Shown: in pieces, positions 1-5,218 of the stretch
Numbering within the stretch: position 1 is the first letter of the stretch
Layout of the letters: each line of letters opens with the position of its first letter
Source: a virus
Direction: 5' to 3' (one strand)
Virus record (IMG/VR): IMGVR_UViG_3300042515_003128
Span: 1-38,668 of that record
Length of the DNA: 38,668 nucleotides
Notes under the pieces: model-generated
Database searches by the model: none
What the model was told of the DNA's origin: nothing
Seen by the model: only the letters and a program-made list of their open reading frames with translations
Translations under genes and position numbers: made by a program

Positions 1-74
1 GGCTCTGACACCGAAACCGGCACCCAATCACCGCCCCACTCACCAAACCCAGCAAATCCGCCCAAACCGCCGCC

Positions 75-121
75 CCTTGACACGGTAGGGGTCACAGGTT
101 CGAAACCTGTATCGCGCACCA
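75..121 (+). other. attP core: 3' half of tRNA-Val(GAC)
   Basis: The segment can be laid onto a tRNA. The anticodon loop TTGACAC (77-83) has anticodon GAC (79-81). It is followed by the 3' anticodon strand GGTAG, variable loop GGGTC, T arm ACAGG-TTCGAAA-CCTGT (94-110), acceptor strand ATCGCGC (111-117), discriminator A and CCA (119-121). The bases 5' of the loop (CGCCCC) do not pair with GGTAG, so the 5' half is absent: this is a tRNA fragment, not a gene. Integration here would rebuild the host tRNA-Val gene from the phage-borne 3' half. The integrase gene lies 160 bp away, as expected for attP. Confidence 0.85.
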
Positions 122-137
122 TGCGGAATTGTTCGAG

Positions 138-161
138 AAAAGGCCCTTCGGGGCCTTTTTT
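138..161 (+). terminator. Intrinsic terminator of the tRNA fragment
   Basis: A 9-bp stem, AAAAGGCCC / GGGCCTTTT, closes on a UUCG tetraloop (147-150) and runs into a T tract. It lies 17 bp after the CCA end, so it is probably the host tRNA-Val terminator carried with the att sequence. It also shields the integrase gene from transcription out of the tail operon or the host tRNA. Confidence 0.9.
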
Positions 162-207
162 GTTGCCCTTCCGCGGTGTGGGGGCCGGGCGGGCGGCGGG
201 CTTGGTT

Positions 208-269
208 GCCGGTTGAATGCCGGTTCAAACGGTTTTACACGGGTTGCGTTCTGGCACCATTTGGCACCA
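208..269. promoter_or_regulatory. Helically phased direct repeats between attP and int
   Basis: GCCGGTT occurs at 208-214 and 219-225 (11-bp period). TGGCACCA occurs at 252-259 and 262-269 (10-bp period), ending 11 bp before the integrase start. Pairs spaced by one helical turn beside an att core are typical of arm-type integrase or excisionase binding sites, or of an operator controlling int. The repeats are seen directly; the role is inferred. Confidence 0.5.
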
Positions 270-280
270 GTCTGGGCCGC

Positions 281-1387
281 ATGGCAGGCAAGGTCACGGT
301 CAGGCGGGTGAAGCGGCGGGGGGAATGGCGCTGGTGTGTTGATCGGGTGGAGCAGGGGCGGCGGGTGCGGGAGTTTTTCCGCGCGGCCCAGGAGGCGGAG
401 GCGCATGCGGTGGCGTTGCGACGGCAGCGGAGCGTCGCGGGGGATTCGTGGATCCGGCTGTCGGCGGCGGAACGGGCCGAGCTGATCGAGGTCTATGCCG
501 CCGCGCGGGCGCGGAATGTGTCGCTGCGGGACGTGTGGCAGGAATGGTGCGCGCAGGCGCCCAGCCGGGCCAAGGCGACGCCGACGCTCGCCGCGGCCGT
601 GTCGGCCTGCCTGGAGGCGAAGCGCGCGGCCGGGCGGCGGGAGCGTTATCTGTCCGCGCTGTCCGCGGCGCTGGGGCAATTCATCCGGGGGCGCGAGGAA
701 CTGGCCCTCGGCAGCGTGACGCGGCTGGAGATTCAGGCGCATGTGGGCGCGGTGGCGTCGCTGCATTCGCGGGCGACGCGGCTCAACCGGCTCTCGACGC
801 TGTTTGCCTGGGCGGTGCGCGCCGGGCATCTGGACGCCAATCCGTGCGACCGCATCGAGCGCGTGACGCCGGAGCAACGCCCGCCGCTAATCCTCACGCC
901 GGAGCAGGCGCATCACGCGCTGGCGTTCACGCGGGACCATTGGCCGCGGTATCTGGCGTGGCTGGCGCTGACGTTGCTGGCCGGCGTGCGGCCCGAGGAG
1001 GCCGAGCGGTCCGAATGGTCCGCCATCGCCCCGGGCCATGTCGTGATCGCGGCGCAGACGAGCAAGGTTCGCTGGCGGCGCGTGGTGCCGCTGATGCCGC
1101 TGGCGGCGGAATGGCTCGCGGAAGCGCGAAAACGGGAGGCGGAATTGCCCCTGCCGTCGATCTCGCTGAAGCGGTTTCGGCGCAAGCTGCGGGATGAACT
1201 GAAGCTGCCGAAGTGGCCCGCGGACCTGCTCCGGCACACGGCGGCGAGTTACCTGCTGGCGGAGCACCAGGACGCGGGCAAGGTGGCGTCGTGGCTCGGG
1301 AATTCGGCCGGCGTGCTGCTGCGGCACTACCGGGAACTTGTCACGCGGGACGAGGCGGCGCGGTTTTGGACGCCGCAGGGGGGATGA
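281..1387 (+). CDS. int: Tyrosine recombinase (phage integrase)
   Basis: This 368-residue protein catalyses site-specific recombination between attP and a host tRNA-Val gene. The C-terminal catalytic domain is readable: first arginine in LLAGVRPEEAERSEW, the lysine in QTSKVRWRRVVPL, the second arginine box in DLLRHTAASYLL, and the tyrosine nucleophile in LLRHYREL. The N-terminal part looks like the usual arm-binding and SAM-like core-binding regions. The frame stays open upstream to 176, but the ATG at 281 (MAGKVTVRRVKRRG) starts the basic, family-like sequence; upstream residues come from the att region. There is no clear Shine-Dalgarno sequence. The stop TGA is supplied by a family-A repeat arm that begins there. 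It is transcribed away from att. Confidence 0.95.
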   Translation: MAGKVTVRRVKRRGEWRWCVDRVEQGRRVREFFRAAQEAEAHAVALRRQRSVAGDSWIRLSAAERAELIEVYAAARARNVSLRDVWQEWCAQAPSRAKATPTLAAAVSACLEAKRAAGRRERYLSALSAALGQFIRGREELALGSVTRLEIQAHVGAVASLHSRATRLNRLSTLFAWAVRAGHLDANPCDRIERVTPEQRPPLILTPEQAHHALAFTRDHWPRYLAWLALTLLAGVRPEEAERSEWSAIAPGHVVIAAQTSKVRWRRVVPLMPLAAEWLAEARKREAELPLPSISLKRFRRKLRDELKLPKWPADLLRHTAASYLLAEHQDAGKVASWLGNSAGVLLRHYRELVTRDEAARFWTPQGG

Positions 1388-1412
1388 ATTTGGAAGGCAG
1401 GAAGGCAGGAAG
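1384..1412 (+). repeat. Family A repeat arm (forward)
   Basis: ATGAATTTGGAAGGCAGG followed by a second GAAGGCAGGAAG unit. Its TGA is the stop codon of the integrase. The matching reverse-complement arm is not next to it; the next element is a family C arm at 1568, with the 49-codon leftward gene between them. Confidence 0.8.
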
Positions 1413-1562
1413 CTAGGCCTGAAGCCGAAGCAGGTTGCGGATGGCCTCCGCCTGCGTCTTGCCGTGTTTTTTGAGCTTGGGCAGGTCGGCCGCATAGGCG
1501 CGCACCAGCTTCGTGGGCTCTTTCTTGGGCTGGCCGGGGCCGCGTTTGGTTGGGGTGCTCAT
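1413..1562 (-). CDS. Small basic protein, possible RHH-type DNA-binding protein (49 aa)
   Basis: A 49-codon leftward ORF begins MSTPTKRGPGQPKKEPTK and ends in an amphipathic helix (KTQAEAIRNLLRLQA). The basic N-terminus, short beta-like LVRAYAADL segment and two predicted helices resemble minimal ribbon-helix-helix (Arc/CopG-type) regulators, but the match is by eye. It lies convergent to int, between a family A arm and a family C arm. It may be a regulator or an accessory gene acquired with the repeats. The composition is protein-like (KKEP, conserved hydrophobic spacing), which argues for a real gene despite its size. Confidence 0.6.
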   Translation of the reverse strand: MSTPTKRGPGQPKKEPTKLVRAYAADLPKLKKHGKTQAEAIRNLLRLQA

Positions 1563-1567
1563 GGGTC

Positions 1568-1594
1568 AACAGCGAAGGCGCGAAGGCGCGAAAC
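1568..1594 (+). repeat. Family C repeat arm (forward)
   Basis: CAACAGCGAAGGCGCGAAGG and following GCGCGAA. The same family occurs at 11374 (forward) and as reverse complements at 11724, 12849 and 27756. Confidence 0.75.
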
Positions 1595-1611
1595 CGGGGC
1601 GCGTGTAGGGG

Positions 1612-1830
1612 TCAGGCGACAACTGCCCGAACCACCGAAAACGATCCATCGTCGTTGCGCAACTCCATGCCGACTTCAGCCACTTCATTTACCCGGAAGC
1701 GGAAATTCCAAAAGGTGCGGCGGGCATTTTTTGAAAGGCGGCTTTCGGTGACAATGGCAACCAGACCCGGATTCCGGGCAACAATATTGGACGCCATTTC
1801 AATCTGATTTTGCAGTTCGCTCGTTTGCAT
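1612..1830 (-). CDS. Small protein with its own leaderless promoter (72 aa, unknown)
   Basis: The protein starts MQTSELQNQIEMASNIVA and has a mixed helix/strand character with a basic centre (SKNARRTFWNFRFRV) and an acidic C-terminal part (ELRNDDGSFSV). I recognise no family. The ATG at 1830 lies 6 bp after a good -10 box, so the mRNA is probably leaderless or nearly so, and a 24-bp palindrome overlaps the -35 box. A dedicated, repressible promoter inside the leftward region is typical of a lysogen-expressed (moron) gene or a regulator that controls itself. It is separated from the upstream leftward operon by a family B hairpin. Confidence 0.75.
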   Translation of the reverse strand: MQTSELQNQIEMASNIVARNPGLVAIVTESRLSKNARRTFWNFRFRVNEVAEVGMELRNDDGSFSVVRAVVA

Positions 1831-1836
1831 GGGCAA

Positions 1837-1875
1837 TAGATATGCCCTGCCGGAATACTCGTCAACAAGTATTCC
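1837..1875 (-). promoter_or_regulatory. Sigma70-like promoter with palindromic operator
   Basis: On the minus strand, -35 TTGACG (1865-1860), 17-bp spacer and -10 TATCTA (1842-1837) lie 6 bp from the ATG at 1830. The perfect inverted repeat GGAATACT / AGTATTCC (1852-1859 and 1868-1875) flanks the -35 box, so a dimeric repressor bound there would block polymerase. The sequence is seen; the function is inferred. Confidence 0.65.
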
Positions 1876-1913
1876 GTTTCCCGGTGCGATTTTTTCAGGG
1901 CGGCCCACGGGAA

Positions 1914-1993
1914 AGGCAGCAGGGAGAATGCAGAATGAGGAAGGGGCAAACGCTGCGGTTTCTGCATTCCGCATTCTTCCTTCTCCATTCTTG
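1914..1993. repeat. Family B hairpin repeat
   Basis: Left arm GAGAATGCAGAATGAGGAAG pairs with right-arm TTCTGCATTCCGCATTCTTC across a short GC-containing loop. It lies between the stop of the leftward gene at 1997 and the promoter at 1837-1875, and may act as a terminator-like separator. Confidence 0.75.
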
Positions 1994-1996
1994 CGC

Positions 1997-2212
1997 CTAG
2001 GGCGTGAGGCGGAAGGTCTGCCGCACGCCTTGCTTTTGGACGAGCCAGGTGTCGCCGGTCCAGCGGTCGAGGATGAGGGCGCGGGAGCCCTCGGCGCGAT
2101 CCCAGGCGAGCGGGGTGACGTCGTAGCGTAGCAGCCACGCCAGCACCGCCAGCGCGAGCAGGAAGCAGGCGGCCAGCAATCGGGAGCGGGAAGCCGGGGC
2201 GACGTCAGACAC
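1997..2212 (-). CDS. Small single-pass membrane protein (71 aa)
   Basis: Starting at GTG 2212 the protein reads MSDVAPASRSRLLAACFLLA, giving a short N-terminal tail, one hydrophobic segment (about residues 11-27, LLAACFLLALAVLAWLL) and a roughly 45-residue soluble tail with DRWTGDTWLVQKQGVRQTF. The GTG start overlaps the end of the upstream gene by 8 nt (GTGTCTGA), supporting translational coupling and one leftward operon with the zinc-ribbon membrane protein. Unknown function. Superinfection exclusion is a common role for small membrane proteins beside phage immunity genes, but nothing here proves it. Confidence 0.65.
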   Translation of the reverse strand: MSDVAPASRSRLLAACFLLALAVLAWLLRYDVTPLAWDRAEGSRALILDRWTGDTWLVQKQGVRQTFRLTP

Positions 2213-2594
2213 GGAAGGAGTGGGCAAGCTGTTGGCCGGCAGGGGTGCCGAGCGGAATGAGGTCGCGGGCGCCGCAGCCGGGGCAGAGGGCGTGCTGATC
2301 GCGCAGGCGCTTGAGGCCGAAGGCAATCGTGGCGACCAGCAGAAGCAGGCCGAGCGGCCAGAAGGTGAAGACCGCGATGAGCGTCGCCACGATGAGCGCG
2401 CATTGAATCAGGAAACCGACGACGCCGCTCCAATCGCCGGCCTGGGGCTTGCCAACGGTGCCGCACCGCCGGCAGATGTGCGAGCCGCCGGGCTCGGCCA
2501 GGACGGTGAAGGCCCGGCCGCAGGCGCCGCAGGTCGTGTCCCCGGGCGTAGCGAGCGCCAGCAGGACGCCGCAATGGGGGCAGGGGTGATTCAT
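2205..2594 (-). CDS. Zinc-ribbon membrane protein (129 aa)
   Basis: The N-terminus has two CxxC pairs (HPCPHCG and TCGACGR) and a third (ICRRCGT), then two hydrophobic stretches (about residues 58-90, with FLIQCALIVATLIAVFTFWP and GLLLLVATIAFGL), then a final CPGCGA. This is a double zinc ribbon with a membrane hairpin between the Cys pairs. The ATG at 2594 overlaps the stop of the upstream RHH gene (ATGA), so the two are coupled. No specific family is recognised. Its place in a probable lysogenic operon suggests a prophage-expressed function such as exclusion; this is inference. Confidence 0.75.
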   Translation of the reverse strand: MNHPCPHCGVLLALATPGDTTCGACGRAFTVLAEPGGSHICRRCGTVGKPQAGDWSGVVGFLIQCALIVATLIAVFTFWPLGLLLLVATIAFGLKRLRDQHALCPGCGARDLIPLGTPAGQQLAHSFRV

Positions 2595-2809
2595 TTCCCC
2601 CCGGGTGTTGGAGCGCTGGGGCCAGTGATGTTCACCCGGTAGGTCGGCAAAGCCTCCTTGAGGGCCGCGGGCGGAAAGCGGCGGTCGTATTCCGTGCGGA
2701 TCAGTTCCTCGATGAAGCCGGAGAGATCGCGATGACCGCGCTTGGCCATCACTTCGCGGGCCATTTCGTGGACCCGGCTTTCCATGGAGATGTTGCGTCG
2801 TTCCTTCAT
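2591..2809 (-). CDS. RHH-like DNA-binding protein (72 aa)
   Basis: The first 45 residues fit an Arc/MetJ-type fold: basic strand (KERRNISMESRVHEM), helix (AREVMAKRGHRD), turn and helix (LSGFIEELIRTEYDRRF). The remainder is a Pro-rich tail. It starts with ATGA overlapping the stop of the RHH-like gene transcribed before it and ends with ATGA overlapping the zinc-ribbon gene. Two RHH-like genes in one leftward operon opposite two more on the right suggests that the lysis-lysogeny switch uses RHH repressors rather than a CI-type helix-turn-helix protein. It could also be an antitoxin, but no toxin gene is evident. Confidence 0.7.
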   Translation of the reverse strand: MKERRNISMESRVHEMAREVMAKRGHRDLSGFIEELIRTEYDRRFPPAALKEALPTYRVNITGPSAPTPGGK

Positions 2810-2991
2810 CGGCCCAACTCAAGACCCGAATCGCGTCGAAGGCAACTGCGGACGTAGTCGCTGAGCCCAGCGTAGCCGCGGCTCGCCAGCAGGGGGCTGA
2901 TTTCCCGCGCCAGTTGCTTGGGCAGGGAGATGTTGATGCGGACCGCGCCGACGGGCGCCGGGGATTTTACAAGGGAATCACTTGTCTTCAT
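2806..2991 (-). CDS. RHH-type repressor candidate (61 aa)
   Basis: Reads MKTSDSLVKSPAPVGAV and then the RHH core: strand VRINISLPKQL, helix AREISPLLASRGY, helix SDYVRSCLRR. It is the first gene of the leftward operon and faces the control region that holds four TGCGCA sites, so it is the best candidate for the phage repressor that binds them. The start at 2991 leaves only 6 nt to a -10-like TATTGC, so the message may be leaderless. An in-frame ATG lies 10 codons upstream but would sit inside the promoter. Confidence 0.75.
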   Translation of the reverse strand: MKTSDSLVKSPAPVGAVRINISLPKQLAREISPLLASRGYAGLSDYVRSCLRRDSGLELGR

Positions 2992-3125
2992 GCGTGCGCA
3001 ATATGCGCAATTAGCGCGCATTGCAAAACCTATTTCGCTCCGGTGTTTCTCGCTTTGCGCACGTTTTACACAAAAACCGTTTTTTCGCTTGTGACCGTGC
3101 CTGTCGTGTGTATTCTTTGCGCAAG
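2992..3125. promoter_or_regulatory. Divergent early/lysogenic control region with four TGCGCA sites
   Basis: TGCGCA occurs at 2995, 3004, 3056 and 3118, with a related CGCGCA at 3015. Leftward promoter: -35 TTGCAA (3021-3026), 17-bp spacer, -10 TATTGC (3003-2998), start codon 6 bp on. Rightward promoter: -35 TTGTGA (3089-3094), 16-bp spacer, -10 TATTCT (3111-3116), start codon 9 bp on. The TGCGCA sites overlap the leftward spacer and -10 and the rightward start point, as operators would. Short palindromic sites in multiple copies fit RHH repressors. Box positions are by eye. Confidence 0.65.
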
Positions 3126-3326
3126 ATGAAACGCAGCAAGCGTCCGGTGAATGTGGTGATGACGGAGGAGACGATCCAGAAGGCCAAGGCGCTCCAGACG
3201 GCGGAGACGCGGCCGAGCCTGTCCAACTTGGTGGCGGTGCTGATCGTGCGCGAGCACGCCCGGGTGTTCCCGAATGCGCCGGCCTTTGTCGCCGAAACGA
3301 CCCCCGAAACCGCGGTTGCGGCCTGA
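3126..3326 (+). CDS. RHH-like regulator, first rightward gene (66 aa)
   Basis: The core RPVNVVMTEETIQKAKALQ, a short link and SLSNLVAVLIVREHAR gives the strand-helix-helix pattern of an RHH protein. It ends with an acidic/Ala tail. As the first gene rightward from the divergent region it occupies the position of cro in lambdoid phages, and may be the antagonist of the leftward RHH protein. The start is 9 nt from the -10 box and overlaps a TGCGCA site, which suggests autoregulation. The cro analogy is positional only. Confidence 0.7.
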   Translation: MKRSKRPVNVVMTEETIQKAKALQTAETRPSLSNLVAVLIVREHARVFPNAPAFVAETTPETAVAA

Positions 3327-3334
3327 GGCACATC

Positions 3335-3493
3335 ATGAAGGCAAAAAGCAAGGCCATGACGGTGCGCTGGGAGGCAGGCGAGCTGGCCGCAATGGCCGAG
3401 GCCGCCGCCGGGCGCGGCACGCGGCTTACGAATTTGGTGCGGCATTGGGTCCGCCAAGGCATCGCCGCCGAACGGCGGCAAAACCAGAACTGA
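3335..3493 (+). CDS. Very small RHH-like protein (52 aa)
   Basis: Reads MKAKSKAMTVRWEAGELAAM, then a Gly-rich turn and LTNLVRHWVRQGIAAERRQ. A basic beta-like start (MTVRWEAGE) followed by two helices is the minimal RHH layout. It starts 8 bp after the previous stop in the same rightward transcript. With the 66-residue protein and the two leftward proteins it makes an unusual cluster of four RHH-like genes around one control region. Confidence 0.6.
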   Translation: MKAKSKAMTVRWEAGELAAMAEAAAGRGTRLTNLVRHWVRQGIAAERRQNQN

Positions 3494-3508
3494 AGGAAAG
3501 GCAAAGGC

Positions 3509-3727
3509 ATGAGGAACCAAGCAAAGATTTTGGCGGCGGCGGGTGGCGCAGGTTGCGTTACGTCGGGAGAAGTGAGCCGGGGCGGATTGTCTGCCGCGCC
3601 GGGGATTGAGGGGAATCGAAAGCCCACCCGCCGCCTGCTCCCGTTTTCGGCCCGCTGGGAGTTTGCCCGCGCGGCCGGCTCGCACGCGTTGGCCCGGGCC
3701 AACTTCTTTGAAGGGAGGCTGGCGTGA
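3509..3727 (+). CDS. Unknown early protein (72 aa)
   Basis: A 72-codon ORF with a purine-rich leader (AAAGGCAAAGGC before ATG). The N-terminus is Ala/Gly-rich and the second half is basic and aromatic (NRKPTRRLLPFSARWEFARA). The stop overlaps the next start (GTGA), which supports translation of both. No family recognised. The Gly-rich first half makes its reality less certain than that of its neighbours. Confidence 0.5.
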   Translation: MRNQAKILAAAGGAGCVTSGEVSRGGLSAAPGIEGNRKPTRRLLPFSARWEFARAAGSHALARANFFEGRLA

Positions 3728-4041
3728 AGGCAGAAGTGGGAATGCAGAAGGCAGAAGGGGCCAGCGCGTTGCCGCCGACGGATGGCACGACGTTTATGGC
3801 CGAGGCGCGCGTGATCTGGGATGACGGCGCATTTGTCACCGTGGATCCGGTCGTGGGCCGGATGCGCTTTTCGGAGTCGGGCGAGCTGGTCTGGGCGCTC
3901 GGGGGCTTGTCGGTGCGCGGCTCGCTTGACGCGCAGGTGAAGATTGACCGCTGGACGCACGCGCCGCAGCCGGGCCGCACGTTTGCCTGGTTGCGTGATC
4001 CCCGCGGCGAGCCCGCCTATGACGACGGAGGTGACTGGTGA
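3724..4041 (+). CDS. Unknown early phage protein (up to 105 aa)
   Basis: The frame is open from GTG 3724, but the first 18 codons are translated from a half copy of the family B repeat (GAAGGCAGAAG...ATGCAGAAGGCAGAAGGGG). The conserved-looking protein may begin at the ATG at 3796 (MAEARVIWDDGAFVTVD). That part is rich in beta-like and charged residues (VVGRMRFSESGELVWALGG, QVKIDRWTHAPQPGRTF). It ends YDDGGDW with GTGA overlap to the next gene. Function unknown. Confidence 0.7.
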   Translation: MKAEVGMQKAEGASALPPTDGTTFMAEARVIWDDGAFVTVDPVVGRMRFSESGELVWALGGLSVRGSLDAQVKIDRWTHAPQPGRTFAWLRDPRGEPAYDDGGDW

Positions 4042-4313
4042 GTGCCGTTGCCATGAGCGGGGAGCGCAAAGCCGGCAATCCGGCCACGCCGAGTCAGGTC
4101 AACTTCCGGCGGTTGCTGAATACGCGGTGGCAGGGGGTGACTTGGAAGCTGGTGATCAACTCGGGGCTGCGGGCGACGGCGTCGGCGGTCGAGGAGCTGG
4201 TGCCGGGGGTCTGGTCGCTGAATGGCAAGCTGTTCGCGCTGGAGAACATCACGGACATCCATTTCGACGCGACGGGCAATGTCGTGATCTCCGTGGAAAG
4301 GGAGCGGCCATGA
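4038..4313 (+). CDS. Unknown early phage protein (91 aa)
   Basis: Begins at GTG 4038, overlapping the upstream stop (GTGA); an internal ATG six codons on is an alternative. The protein has alternating basic and hydrophobic segments (NFRRLLNTRWQGVTWKLVI, LFALENITDIHFDATGNVVI) that suggest a small alpha/beta domain. It ends by ATGA overlap with the excisionase-like gene, so it belongs to a tightly coupled early operon. No family recognised. Confidence 0.7.
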   Translation: MSAVAMSGERKAGNPATPSQVNFRRLLNTRWQGVTWKLVINSGLRATASAVEELVPGVWSLNGKLFALENITDIHFDATGNVVISVERERP

Positions 4314-4669
4314 GCAACCTGCCGCCGCAAGTTCCGGGGTCGCTGCCGTGGGGCGCCAATGCCGACAGCGTGCTGACGGTCGCGCAGATGGCGACGTGGC
4401 TCCAGATCAGCCAGGACACGTTGCGCGAACGGGCCAAGCGGGGCGAGGTGCCGGGCTTTCGCGAGGGGGACGAGTGGCGGTTTCATCCGCGCTCCTACCT
4501 GGCCGCCAAGGGGCAGATCGCCAGCCGCTGGGACGAGGCGCTGAACGCCTGGACGAAGCTGACGGGCGGCATCGTGACCGATCCCGACATCAAGCGGTCG
4601 TTCTGGAAGACGTTCCCCCGTGAATTTGCGTGGTTCGACGCGCACGGCCCGGCCGTGCCGGCGACCTGA
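4310..4669 (+). CDS. Excisionase-family (HTH_17) DNA-binding protein (119 aa)
   Basis: Residues about 20-68 read SVLTVAQMATWLQISQDTLR, then ERAKRGEVPGFREGDEWRF and HPRSYLAAKG. This is the winged-helix pattern of the excisionase/MerR-like HTH_17 family (VAxxLxVSxxTxxxxxxxGxxPxxxxGxxWRF). The C-terminal half (TGGIVTDPDIKRSFWKTFP) is extra and unrecognised. It is the only candidate here for the recombination directionality factor that helps Int excise the prophage. It may instead be a transcription regulator, since this fold serves both. Confidence 0.8.
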   Translation: MSNLPPQVPGSLPWGANADSVLTVAQMATWLQISQDTLRERAKRGEVPGFREGDEWRFHPRSYLAAKGQIASRWDEALNAWTKLTGGIVTDPDIKRSFWKTFPREFAWFDAHGPAVPAT

Positions 4670-4679
4670 AAGGACTACC

Positions 4680-4877
4680 ATGACCGAGGACGATTACATC
4701 AAGGCGGCCTACCTGATGAACAAGTGGATGGCCAATGGCCAGAAGGTGGTGATCAAGCCGGAGGCGATGGCCGCCGCGCTGCGGGATGCCTTTCGCGCCG
4801 GGCAGGTGGCGGGGCGGGCCGAGCGGCCGAGCACAGTTTCCGCCAAGGATTTGCTGGATTCAGTTTTTCGCCGGTGA
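4680..4877 (+). CDS. Unknown small acidic/helical protein (65 aa)
   Basis: Reads MTEDDYIKAAYLMNKWMANG, then KVVIKPEAMAAALRDAFRAG and a helical C-terminus (SAKDLLDSVFRR). The ATG follows GAAAGGACTACC, which contains a usable AAGGA. The composition is that of a folded helical protein. No family recognised. It is probably the last gene before a weak terminator-like structure. Confidence 0.65.
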   Translation: MTEDDYIKAAYLMNKWMANGQKVVIKPEAMAAALRDAFRAGQVAGRAERPSTVSAKDLLDSVFRR

Positions 4878-4888
4878 GTGCCGGCGGG

Positions 4889-4947
4889 CCGGGGAGCTTG
4901 GTGTGTTTCTGGACAGTTACAGCATTGGGAACCCCGGAGTTTTTTTT
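4889..4947 (+). terminator. Weak terminator-like structure with T8 tract
   Basis: CCGGGG (4889-4894) can pair with CCCCGG (4932-4937) across a long loop, followed by AG and eight T residues (4940-4947). The long loop makes it a poor intrinsic terminator, but the T tract is striking in DNA of this GC content. Confidence 0.3.
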
Positions 4948-4959
4948 GGAGCGAAGAAC

Positions 4960-5100
4960 ATGAGACGGAACCAACCACGCAACGACGCCGTGAGCCGCGG
5001 CCTGCGCACGAAGCAGCAGGCGCTGGATTACATGCGGAAGACCGGCTCACGGGACTTTCGCGCCGCCGTGGATGCCGTCCGCAAGAACGACCGGCCATGA
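4960..5100 (+). CDS. Small basic protein (46 aa)
   Basis: Reads MRRNQPRNDAVSRGLRTKQQ and continues ALDYMRKTGSRDFRAAVDAVRK. It is strongly basic, with two amphipathic helices, consistent with a nucleic-acid-binding peptide. It follows the T-tract structure and is preceded by GGAGCGAAGAAC, where GGAG may act as the ribosome site. Unknown function. Confidence 0.5.
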   Translation: MRRNQPRNDAVSRGLRTKQQALDYMRKTGSRDFRAAVDAVRKNDRP

Positions 5101-5210
5101 AGCTTCCCGATTCTGCCCACGCCCCTGCCGGGGCCGGAAGTGTGACCTTCCGAGCAGCCGTGAGGACATCCCCTGTCCGCGGTGCCGGCCCCGGCCTTCT
5201 CTTTTCCTGA
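5097..5210 (+). CDS. Possible 37-codon ORF overlapping a structured RNA (doubtful)
   Basis: The ATG overlaps the previous stop (ATGA), and the frame stays open for 37 codons (MKLPDSAHAPAGAGSVTF and a Gly/Ala-rich end, GAGPGLLFS). The low-complexity end coincides with the strong stem at 5127-5195, so the open frame may be a by-product of that structure. Confidence 0.25.
   Translation: MKLPDSAHAPAGAGSVTFRAAVRTSPVRGAGPGLLFS
5127..5195 (+). ncRNA. Candidate three-way-junction RNA or terminator
   Basis: The outer stem GCCGGGGCCGG (5127-5137) is perfectly complementary to CCGGCCCCGGC (5185-5195). It encloses two small hairpins: GGAAG-TGTGAC-CTTCC (5136-5151, sharing two G residues with the outer stem) and GGACA-TCCCC-TGTCC (5164-5178). 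A pyrimidine-rich CTTCTCTTTTCC follows, so it could serve as a terminator or as a small structured RNA or leader for the gene at 5219. No known RNA family is recognised. Confidence 0.5.
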
Positions 5211-5218
5211 TTCAAGCC

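Larger units (their letters stand above)
1..211. repeat. Left copy of the 211-bp terminal redundancy (circular junction)
   Basis: Identical to 38458-38668 except for one base (A at 128, T at 38585). It contains the last codons of the gene that ends at 38465, the attP core, a tRNA terminator and the start of the integrase leader. Phage DNA lies on both sides of the att core in both copies, so this is not an attL/attR pair of a single prophage. It reads as a circular genome of about 38,457 bp cut with overlap, or as a junction between tandem copies. Confidence 0.9.

Noticed and set aside
75-121. A complete functional tRNA gene
   Set aside because: Only the 3' half is present; no D arm or 5' acceptor strand, and the bases before the anticodon loop do not pair with GGTAG.
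1914-1993. Short frames reading FCILHSAF-type peptides in the repeat arms
   Set aside because: They are translations of family B repeats, present in several frames and orientations; I treat them as non-coding except where a real gene runs into them.
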